From the NCBI GenBank assembly GCA_018398765.1, contig JAHBMJ010001598.1, positions 1 through 22,272 of the forward strand: 22,272 nucleotides of DNA, read 5' to 3'. The notes beneath the pieces were generated by a model that was given only the letters and a program-made list of their open reading frames with translations, was not told the origin of the DNA and made no database searches. The translations under genes were made by a program, and so were the position numbers. The DNA comes from Chromera velia. Lineage: Eukaryota > Sar > Chromeraceae. Positions 1 through 9,300 of this stretch are shown here, in pieces; position 1 is the first letter of the stretch; every line of letters starts with the position of its first letter.

Positions 1-1
1 C

Positions 2-49
<48 letters not shown>

Positions 50-50
50 G
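1..50. repeat. (CT)n then (TG)n microsatellite
   Basis: A CT dinucleotide run (about 1-19) passes into a TG run (about 20-50), followed directly by TTGCAG at 58-63. A pyrimidine-rich tract ending in TGCAG is what most splice acceptors in this window look like, so this is plausibly the 3' end of an intron whose exon starts at 64. Confidence 0.8.
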
Positions 51-98
51 TGATTGCTTGCAGGCAGAGAGTCTGAGGAAGACAAGAACAAAAAGACG

Positions 99-660
99 AT
101 GCAGAACCCTCAGGAAAACAAAAGGGCGACTGTAGGGGACAGGGGGGAACGCGGGGGGTTGGAAGGGGATTTTCTGTCTGGAGCTGTTTCGGTTCCGGGG
201 GAAGGCAGACTGAGTTTGACCGGGAGGGACCTTGAAGAGAGGAGACCTCCCAAATTGAAATTCAATTTCCACGAACACTTCTCCCTTCGAAATCTTCAAA
301 AGAGGGAAACAAGTCAGTCTGTTATTGTCCCTGTAGCTCTCTTTCAGTTTCTCTTTTTGAACGTGCACCTTTGTTTCTGCATGTCGCCTGATTGTCTTTC
401 TGTGTTCTCTCTCTCTCTCTCTCTTCCTCTCTGTCTCTCTTCCTCTCTGTCTGCCTGCCAGTGTCGGTTGCATGTCTCTGTTCAGGGAGGAACAAAGGAC
501 TTCAGAGAGAAAGAGAGAGAAAGAGAGAGAAAGGGAGAGAGAGAGTGCGAGACACTCTGCCTGCCTGTTCGTCTGTCTGTCTGGCTGTCTGGCTGTCTGT
601 CTGTCTGTCCGAAAGAAAGGAAGCGATTCGGAAAACGTGAAGTGAAGAAAAGACGATATA

Positions 661-698
<38 letters not shown>

Positions 699-2312
699 GC
701 GGACGCAGGAAAAGAGTGTAAGGGTATCCGCTGTCAGACGTCCTCCTTCTCCTTTGGAAACAAGAGGGAAACAGAGAGGGGAGACAGAGACGCAAAGAAG
801 AGATTCCAAAAGCCGACAGAAGAAGAAGAAGACGAAGAAAACAAGGTTTTTGGACGTCCCTTGACGGTCTCTGATGAGATCATTGTCGGGGGTGGGAAGC
901 AGAGAGAGAAGCAGAAAGGGAAGGGAGTGGAAGCTTTTGCCGTTTCTCTCCCTCTCTCTCTCCTCGCTCCCCTCCGAAGTCTCCAGTCAGAGTCACCAAC
1001 AACGGACACCGCACAGCCCGGCCCCTCCACCGTCCCCTCCCACACCCACCCTCACAGCCACAGCCACAGCCAGAATGAGACAGAGAGTGCCACCCTGACA
1101 GAGGGACTCCTGACCGCCGCCCGAAACGGAAACGCGACAGCGATGGAAGCACTCCTCCCTGCCTCTGTCAGTGGAGGGGGAGGGGAAGGGGAAGGAGTGC
1201 AAACCCGGGACCCCTCCTTCTACAACGCGACCCTCCTGCACATCGCTGCACATAAAGGGCACACGTCGGTGGTGACTGTGCTTCTGGCAGCAGGGGCAGA
1301 GGTGGGGGCGAAAACCGACAGACAGTTTACCCCTCTGCATTTGGCCGCAGCTCGAGGCCACGAGGCAGTTGTGTCAGCGCTCGTTGCAGCAGGGGCAGAG
1401 GTGGAGGCGAAAACCGACAGACAGTTTACCCCTCTGCATAGGGCCGCGTACTTTGGTCAGGAGGCAGTTGTGTCAGCGCTCGTTGCAGCAGGGGCAGAGG
1501 TGGAGGCAAGAGACGCCAGACAGTGGACCCCTCTGCATTTCGCCGCAGCTCGAGGCCACGAGGCAGTTGTGTCAGCGCTCGTTGCAGCAGGGGCAGAGGT
1601 GGAGGCGAAAGTGGAAGATCAGTGGACCCCTCTGCATTTCTCCGCGCAGAATGGCCACGAGGCAGTTGTGTCAGCGCTCGTTGCAGCAGGGGCAGAGGTG
1701 GAGGCGAGAAACGACAGCCAGTGGACCCCTCTGCATTTGGCCGCAGAGAATGGCCACGAGGCAGTTGTGTCAGCGCTCGTTGCAGCAGGGGCAGAAGTGG
1801 AGGCGAGAGACGACAGACAGTTGACCCCTCTGCATTTGGCCGCGTACTTTGGTCAGGAGGCAGTTGTGTCAGCGCTCGTTGCAGCAGGGGCAGAGGTGGA
1901 GGCGAGAGACGACAGACAGTTTACCCCTCTGCATTTCGCCGCGCAGAATGGCCACGAGGCAGTTGTGTCAGCGCTCGTTGCAGCAGGGGCAGAGGTGGAG
2001 GCGAGAGACGACAGACAGTTTACCCCTCTGCATATGGGCGCAGCTCGAGGCCACGAGGCAGTTGTGTCAGCGCTCGTTGCAGCAGGGGCAGAAGTGGAGG
2101 CGAAAGTGGAAGATCAGCGGACCCCTCTGCATTTGGCCGCGCGGAATGGCCATGAGGCAGTCGTGTCAGCGCTCGTTGCAGCAGGGGCAGAGGTGGAGGC
2201 AAAGAACAACAAAGGGGAGACGGCGGTCGAGGTGGCCATTCGAGAGAGACACCTGGGAGTTGTGGAGGCGATTATCGATGCAGCTTCGGCAGCTGGTGTC
2301 AGTCAGTCGTAG
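99..2312 (+). CDS. Ankyrin-repeat protein with nine homogenised 33-residue repeats
   Basis: The reading frame is open from before position 64 to TAG at 2310-2312. Ankyrin repeats are certain from about 1100 onward: a degenerate helical start (TEGLLTAARNG), one divergent repeat with LLHIAAHKGH, nine near-identical repeats at 1320-2210 carrying TPLH, GHEAVVSALVAAGAEVEA, and a divergent final cap (2211-2309) ending GVSQS. Ankyrin arrays are protein-binding scaffolds; no catalytic domain is visible, so the partner is unknown. A His/Ser-rich stretch (SHTHPHSHSHSQ, about 1042-1077) precedes them. The first in-frame ATG is at 99, but 300-970 is dominated by CT, GA and TGTC microsatellites. A long pyrimidine tract ends in AG at 978-979, so the real coding exon may start near 980, with 718 (GTAAGG) a possible donor. 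The 3' half is secure; the 5' end is not. A splice at 2192|2193 into the next gene is also possible. Confidence 0.8.
402..432. repeat. (TC)n microsatellite
   Basis: Mostly uninterrupted TC dinucleotides continuing into CTGTCTCT variants up to about 460. If translated it gives a serine/leucine run, which supports an untranslated or intronic nature. Confidence 0.75.
503..547. repeat. (GA)n / AAGAGAGA microsatellite
   Basis: Purine-only run of GA dinucleotides interrupted by AAAG steps. It would encode an Arg/Glu stretch in the open frame, which is simple-sequence coding rather than a recognised domain. Confidence 0.75.
660..695. repeat. (TGTC)9 tetranucleotide microsatellite
   Basis: Nine consecutive TGTC/GTCT units, with related imperfect copies at 565-612. 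A complementary GACA tract lies at 2534-2629, so the two arrays sit in opposite orientation on either side of the ankyrin array. Confidence 0.85.
1320..2210 (+). repeat. Nine tandem 99-bp ankyrin coding repeats
   Basis: Units start at 1320, 1419, 1518, 1617, 1716, 1815, 1914, 2013 and 2112, each exactly 99 bp with no indels. About 48 nt of each unit (encoding EAVVSALVAAGAEVEA) is nearly invariant, synonymous positions included. Variation is confined to the beta-hairpin residues and helix-1 face: F/W/L/R before TPLH, L/R/F/M after it, and AR/YF/QN/EN/RN before GH or GQ. Identical helix segments recur with different hairpin segments, giving a mosaic. Because the period is a multiple of three and the units are alike, the other two forward frames also stay open here. 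Confidence 0.95.
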
Positions 2313-2564
2313 ATGCTGCACATACAAAGGGCTTTGATCGTCTCTCTGCGCTGACGCCCCTGTCTGCATGTATGCCTGTGTGCATTCCCTGCCATACTGA
2401 AAATTGACTAGTTTGTCTCTCTTGGAGCGTGGCTAGTGCGTTTGAATGTACGTCTATTTTATTTCTGAAATGTTGCATTTGCTTTCTTTTGGAAGCGTCA
2501 ATGCCCATTGCTCCCTCGTGTCTGCCTGTCTTGCAGACAGACAGATAGACAGACAGAGACAGAC

Positions 2565-2627
<63 letters not shown>

Positions 2628-2986
2628 GGATGATAAACAAGATAGGCAGATGGGCGGACACAGAGTGTGTCTGTCAGTTGGCAATCCCGTAGGTGTTTTT
2701 GTTTTTCATTTTATGCAAGATCCTGCACACGCATTTGACATACGCATTCACCATTTGCAAGGGCGGAGGAAGACAGACAGAACTCTGCCTGGCTTTGTCG
2801 GCACTCCTATCAGTGCCGCGTCAAGTATTTCAACTGTCTGCACGTTCCGCCCTCGCCTGCCTGTTTGCAGACTTCCGTCAACGCCCTTCTGCAACGGCTT
2901 CCGAGGGCCTCTGCAGTCTCTCTTCTTCTTCAGGCGGCGGCGGTGGCGGCCGGCCGGGCTGATCTCTTCAGGCGTGTGCTTGACAG
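2313..2986. other. Spacer or intron between the two ankyrin coding blocks
   Basis: No convincing exon is visible except possibly 2934-2986. The stretch contains a GACA microsatellite (2534-2629) and a strong pyrimidine tract ending TTCTTCTTCAG at 2933. It is either an intergenic spacer holding the start of the next gene or an intron linking both ankyrin blocks; sequence alone does not decide. Confidence 0.6.
2534..2629. repeat. (GACA)n tetranucleotide microsatellite
   Basis: About 24 GACA-like units with a few GATA and GAGA interruptions. It is the reverse complement of the TGTC array at 660-695. Confidence 0.9.
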
Positions 2987-3377
2987 AACAACCCGCACTT
3001 GATTGACGAGAGGGATGAGGACGGAAACACAGCCGTGCATCTGGCTGCGGTGCGAGGCCACTGGGAGGTCGTGCGTGCTGCAGGCCTGTATGGTGCAGAT
3101 ATGGACGCATCTGGAGGGGGGGGAAGGGACCCCGTGACAGGAGAAGAGAGGAACCGCACTGCTCTGTTTCTGGCGGCAATTGTACCGCAACGAGAGGGGG
3201 GTGGGGATGTCAACCGTGTGGTTGATCCTCTGCTTCAATGGAATGCAGATCTGAGCAAGAGGGATTACGAAGGTGCGACGGTGCTGCACGCTGTCGCGGG
3301 GAGCTGTGAGTTGCAGCGAACCCGAACTGTGTTGAGGCAGGCCGCAAGAGACGGGGTTTTCCTCTCGGATCTCACAG
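2987..3377 (+). CDS. Ankyrin-membrane gene, first resolved exon
   Basis: It starts after CTTGACAG with NNPHLIDERDEDGNTAVHLAA, a clean ankyrin hairpin and first helix, and ends at CAG|GTGAGA, the best donor in the gene (phase 1). It holds two to three repeats. The same frame upstream is closed by TGA at 2981. The preceding 53 nt (2934-2986), in a different frame, reads GRADLFRRVLDR, which also looks like an ankyrin second helix. Either the exon starts at 2987, or it starts at 2934 and one base is missing from the sequence. Confidence 0.75.
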
Positions 3378-6300
3378 GTGAGAGGGCTCTGCATGCAGGG
3401 TCGTTTTTCTGCATGAATACATGGGGTTTTGATTTATGTATGCATTCTTGATGGGCTTGCATTGATGGCGGGTGGATGCGTGATTTGTTGATCCTGCGGT
3501 GATTCGTGTTCGGCCCGTCCACACGAATTGCTCGATCTTCAAAGATTGTCTATTATGAAAGTAGATGGATCAGAATGGAGTGACATTCGTGCATAGTTTC
3601 TTGTCGGTCTGCTTCCAGAGGTTCAGTTTCTGTCTCGTCCGTTTTCTATTCAAACGGTCTCTCTGGAGCCACAGAAGCTCTTTTGCTTTTATCTGCACCA
3701 ACACTTTGAATGCGCCGACTGCTGGATCGCTGATTCGTCTGACTTCCTCCATTCCCTCCGTGAATTTCCTTCCGCATCGGTCTCAATCGATCGCTCGCTT
3801 GCTCGCTTGCTTAATTGCAGGCGAGCGTGACGGTCGAACTAGAGGATCGTTGGAGTGGACGGTTCTTCACACGGCTGCAAAGAAGAACTGCGCCAATTTG
3901 GTTCCTCTCTTTTTGGAACAGGGAGGCAGTCAGCTGCTGGCAACGAGGCAGGACGCATACGGGTTGACGGCGTTCCACGTTGCGGCCCGGTTTGGGTCTG
4001 CAGACGTTGTGAGTGCGTTCCTGGAGGGGGGGCAGTTCGATGTCGAGTCCCGCACAGGCCCGGCGAGTGAGGGCAGGACGGCGTTTCATCTGGCGGCAGA
4101 GGGCAGCTCTCTGTCCGACCCTTCGTTTCGAGGGGAGGGGCACAGACTCGCTAAGAGCTTCTCGCTGGAGGAACAACTGAAGACGCTGAGAGTGCTGGCG
4201 ACGCACAACGCATCTGCCACAGCCATGGATGCACGCGGCTTCACTCCCCTGCATGCAGCTGCACAGGTCCGTCCGTTGGTCCGTTGATCTTTTGTTTGGA
4301 TTCTTCATTTGTTTGTTTGTTTGTTGCCAGGGGGTGACTTTGCTGACTTAGGCAGTCACTTCCTTTCTATCCTTGTTGGATTTTGGTTCTTCTCCTTTCC
4401 TCTAAGTCTCTCGTGAGCTTTCTTTTGCTTTCACTGTATGGCGAACGCACGTGTGCAAGATTGCGTTTGCTTTTTGCATGTTGGTCTTTCACTTGAATCC
4501 TACCTCACTTTCTGGCTGCTAGTCTGTTTTGATTCATGAATAATTGTACGAAATGCGTTTGATTTTCAGAGAATGTCCCCGCTGTCTTCTCTGTTCTGTC
4601 TTCTTTTACTTTTCCTCTGCCGCAGCTAGAATTTGCGAAGACATTTGCTTCTTCTTTCACCCCCGATTTGCTCTTTGTTCTCTCTTTGCCCCTCTCCCCC
4701 TCGTGTGTGTGTGGATACGGAAACGCGTCAACGCGGTCGATCGGTCGGTCGGTCGAATGCGTGTATCCATGTATGCAGGCGGGACGTGCAGGGGCTGTGA
4801 GGTTTCTGGTTGACGTTGCGGGAGTGGACGTGGACGTTGGTGGAGGGAGGGAGCCTGAGGGGGTGACGCCGCTGATGCTGGCGGTGCAGAGCGCGCAGAG
4901 GGAGGCAGTGGAGGCTCTGCTGCACCGCAACGCGTCTCTGTTTGAGGTCACAGAGAGAGGGCAGACGCCGCTGCACTTCGTAGCCGTAGCCGTCCCGCCG
5001 CCCAACACCGGAGGGCAGGGGGTGCTGATGGTCGCTGAGATGGCCAGACGGCTGGTGCAGGCGATTGAGGGTCCCTCTCTCCGAGTGCGTGCGCTGTCTG
5101 CACCGACACGCGACTGGAGAGCGGAGAAGCCTCTGCACTTGGCGGTGCGGTCGGGGAGTGCGGAGCTTGTCCGAGCGCTGGTGGAAGAGGAGGTTGAGGC
5201 ACGAAAGGCAATGGGAGAGAGCGAGAGGGTCGCGGTGCAGAGGACGTTAGAGAGCCCCGATGGCCGTCTGCAGACCCCTATTCTGGCTGCTGCGTCTGAG
5301 GGTCGGGTGGACATTCTCTCCCTTCTGCTCTCGAAGGGGGCGCGCGTCGGTGTGAGGGGCGAGGGGGGAAAGAGCCTTCTGCATATGGCCGTCGAGAGCG
5401 GCTTCGTGGAGGTCGTCAGGCGGGTGTTGTCGATATCTGATCGCTCACAGCCTGGAAAAGAAGGGGAAGGGTGGGGAAATGCTTCCATCACAACTGCAGA
5501 AGAAAGAGGGAAAGGCGGGAAAGAGGAAGACGAAAAAACGTTGGGGCAGAACCCGACAGACTGGTCAGGCGCCTCTCCTCTCCACACCGCGAGTTCACTC
5601 GGGAGAGAGGACATCGTCGCCCTGCTGTGCGACAACGGCGCCGAGCCTAACAGTGAGAGGGCAGACGCGGTCACGCCTCTGTTGCTAGCCGCACGTCGCG
5701 GTTCGCTGTCTGCACTCCGCCGTCTGGCCTCATGCGGTGCCAGAGGTGTGGCTGCAGTGTTGGTGGACCCCTCTGTGCCTGCAGACTCCCTCTCTCTGCT
5801 GACTGTGAAGAATGAGAGTGAGAGTCTGAGTGGGCAGAGGGAATTGCAGCGTCTGTCTGTGGGGGAGGATTCAGAAGTGAGACTCCTCACTGACAGACGA
5901 AGAAGCAGAGACCGCTCGATCGTGAGTGCACTGCAGCAGGTGTCTACAGCTCTGATGTCGGAAGGGGTGGAGCTCTCTTCCCGAGTCGATGAGGAGGCGG
6001 GGGAGGGGGGACATAGGGGCACGGCTCTTCAGGTGGCGGCGTCGCAAGGGCTTACTCGTACCTCCGAGCTTTTGTTGGAATGGGGGGCGAGTGTGAAGGG
6101 TCCCAGTCGCAGTGCCTCGTCGTCTCTCAGTGCTGTTGCCAGTCTGCCTCCCCTCCTTCTGGCAGCCTCTGGTGGGTGGGAAGAAACGGCGCGGCTTCTC
6201 GTTCGCGAAGGGGCCGATGTGAGAGCAAGGGGTGCGCTCTCGTGTGGGGGTGGAAAGGGGTCCCTGGCAGTGGCCGGAGGCTCTGACTCTGGGGCAAATG

Positions 6301-9300
6301 AGCGGACGGCGCTGCACTGTGCTGCTGCTCTGAATCTCTCCGAGTTGGTAACGGAGCTCCTGAAGAGGGGGGCGGACGTGAACGCGCAGGACGGTGGAGG
6401 TCGGACGCCTCTGCTCCTGGCGGCGCGGTCGCTGTCTGTGGATTCTCTTCGCGAGTTGTTGCAGAGCGACGAGGTTGACTTGTCAGTGATGGACAGGGAT
6501 AGAAAGCATGCGTACTCTCTTGCTGCAGAGGCGAGGAAGGAGGGGGGGGAGTCACTGTGGGAGGAGCGGAGGAACAAAACGTTGCAGATGCTGAAGGAAG
6601 AAGACGAGAAGGCGGGAGGCAAGTGGAACGACTGCGAAGTTTTTAAGTCTTTGTGCAAGGATCCTCTGATTTGTGAAGACCCAAACGAGGGGCTCTGGTC
6701 GCGGGTGCGTGGGTAGGGGGCTGTGGGGGGCGGGAGGGAATAGTGATGGATGTAATCTGATACACAGTTTCTTCCCTTGCTTCCCTCCTTGTTTCTTTCT
6801 TTCGTTCTGTCTTCCTTTCTTTCGTTCTTTCTTCCTTTCTTTCCTCTTTCTTTCTTTCTTTCTTTCTTTCTTTTTTTGTTTGTTTGTTTGTTTGTTTGTT
6901 TGTTTGAGTGAGGAATAGATTTGTTGTCTTGCTTGCTTTAAAGGTGTACTTGCTCTCTCTCTGCATGTGCAAGCAGGTCGGCCTCGCTTCTTGGTTGCTC
7001 TTCACCATTTGTCACATGGATAGATGGCTGGCTGGATGGATGGATGGATGCATCTTTCTCCCTCGCGTGTTTGTTTGGTGCATGGTCCCCTAGTTTTTTT
7101 CCGCCGTGATCGTTTCTTTTCTTTTCAGTCGCTCCTTCTATTATTGAGTTTCTCACGAGACATCGATCAACCTGTGTGTCCATCGATCGTTCTTCTTGTC
7201 TCTCTGCCTCCCTGCCCGCCTGCAGGAGACAACGGTGGAGGAGCTCTGCCGTCAGCCGACAGAATGGGAACTCCTCGTGAGGGTGGTCAGACAGCAGGTC
7301 GATAGGGTTCTCTTGATTGGGCAGGTGCGTCTCTGTGTCTCCCTGTCTCTCTGTCTCTCTGTCTGTCCGTGCTTTTTTGTCGGTCAGCTGGAGGGGGAGG
7401 GGAGGGGCAGGTGGTCACATGCAAGCTCCCTGAAAGAAGCGCTTCCTTCTCTTTAGAGGTTTCTTCATACTGTCTGCCCGCCCTCTCAATCGCTCGTTAA
7501 CTCATGCCTGGATGGATGGATGGATCCACGCGTGGATGCCTGCCTGCCTGCAGCTTTGTGTTCTGGGTGTCCTTCTGGTTGCCGCTGTGTTGATTGTGTG
7601 TGTGATTCCCCGATGGAAGGAGGAGTGGAAGGACTGGGAGATGAGGTTTCCTCCCCTCCTGGGGGTGATCCTCCAACTGAACAACCTTTACACCGACGTG
7701 ATTCTGATCGTCCTTGTGGGGGCGGCAGCGGTGAGAGGAGTGCCGGCAGCTGTGGGGCTGTTTGCGGTCTCCCTCGTTCACGCAGTCGTGGTGATTGCTT
7801 TCAACGCGTTCTCAATGTGGCGGTTTCACAAAGTCACCGCAGAGCTCCAGAAGGAGCCATGGTGGGCAGAAGTGAGGCACAAACCTCTGACGGGGGTCCT
7901 CTACGTCCTTGGTCTGGTATCTCTGAAGTTTGCGATGCTGGCGACTTCCAACTTGTTTGGACTCGCGCCTCTGTCGATGAAGCTGCGGTCGAGATGGAGA
8001 CGGAGACGGGGGGGAAGGGAAAGGGAAAGGACAGGAGGAGACGGAAGAGGACAGGCACAGGGACAGGGAGAGAAAGATGGAGGAGGAGACGGTGGGGGGC
8101 GAGAGGAGGAGATTCCGGAGACGGGGTCGAATTCGGAGGCGGGGGCAGAGGCGGCAGGGGCACAAGAGAACTTATTCAAAGAGACTCCGACCGGAGGAGG
8201 AGGGGATAGAGGGGGGGAAATTGAATCTGATTTGGAGGCGGGGGGAGGTCAGTTGCTGCATCTGGATGGGAGGAGTGGGGGGTTGGTTCTTCCTCCAGTT
8301 CCAGAAGGGGAAGGGGAAGGGGATGAGGGGAGGGGAAAGTCTGGAGAGCCTGAGGGCGGCAGAGATCGGGAAGGTTTAGGGGGAGGGATTGAGGAGATGT
8401 TGCCCGTCTGTCCGGCGGTTGGAGGAGAAGGAAGAGGAGGAGGAGGAGGCGGGTCTCCTTTCAAAGAGAGAGAAGAAGGGGGAGGGGGAGTGGGTAGTCG
8501 TGGTAGGTGTAAGAGTTCTCCCTTGGGGTGTCTGCGGAACCTCCGGCTGGGTTGTCTGTCTCAACGGCGGCAACGACCTCAGACTGTGGTGGAGAGGAAG
8601 AAAAAAGAGGAAGAGGTCGGTGAGGGGGTCATGGTCGGTCGAACTTCCTTCCTTCCTTCTTTCTTTCCTTCTTTCCTTCCCGATCTGCCTCCTTCCCTCC
8701 ATCAAAAAAGGGGTTTCTCGTCTGTCTATCTGTCTCTGTCTTTTGACCTTTTTGTTCTCTCTTCACACCTTTTTGTTCTCTCTGCGTCCCTCCCTGTGCG
8801 GTTCTCGTTTCCTCTTGTTGCAGAAGGACTGCCGGAAGTGCGCAGACCGAGAGAGGGAAGAGAGGAGGGAGAGGGAAAGAAAGAGGAAGGGTCTAATGTC
8901 GGCAGAGGAGGTCGAGCGTCTGGTCTTCTCTGCGTCTGCACCCGCCACCCTTCTGGAGGAGGTCCCTCAGTTGGCTGTGAAGGTTCTGTTCTTCGTGATG
9001 ATCCCCGAGGGACAACAGATCCTCACCCTGATCCTCGGTACTGCCCTCTCTGCTGTGGCGCTCTTCCTCGTCTTGGTCCGCCTCCTGTTCTCTCGCAGGC
9101 CTGCACACGCACAGGAAGAGAGAGAGGGAGAGGGAGAGCTAGAGGGAGGGGAACTGAAATTGTTGAAGTCAGGGGTGGAGGACTTTAGAAGCGGGTCAGT
9201 CAGTCAATGTCGTCATTCCGCCAGTGTGCCTGATGGCATGAAAGAAGCACTCAATGATATGAGCGAATCGCTCCAGATATGTGTGCATGCATGTCGTTCG

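Noticed and set aside
54-98. Start of the first gene at TTG 54
   Set aside because: TTG is not a normal eukaryotic start and the position lies inside a likely intron acceptor (TTGCAG at 58-63).
1369-2337. Long open frames in the other two forward frames over the ankyrin array
   Set aside because: A 99-bp period keeps all three frames open once one unit lacks stops; the products are Arg/Gln/Ser repeats without sense.
4505-6022. 505-codon open frame on the minus strand
   Set aside because: It lies exactly antisense to the main ankyrin exon, whose repeats, phases and splice sites are secure. The reverse frame is Ser/Arg/Pro-rich with no domain and reflects codon bias.
7554-9194. TRP or other ion channel
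   Set aside because: No pore loop or selectivity filter between the last two membrane segments and no TRP box seen after segment 6.
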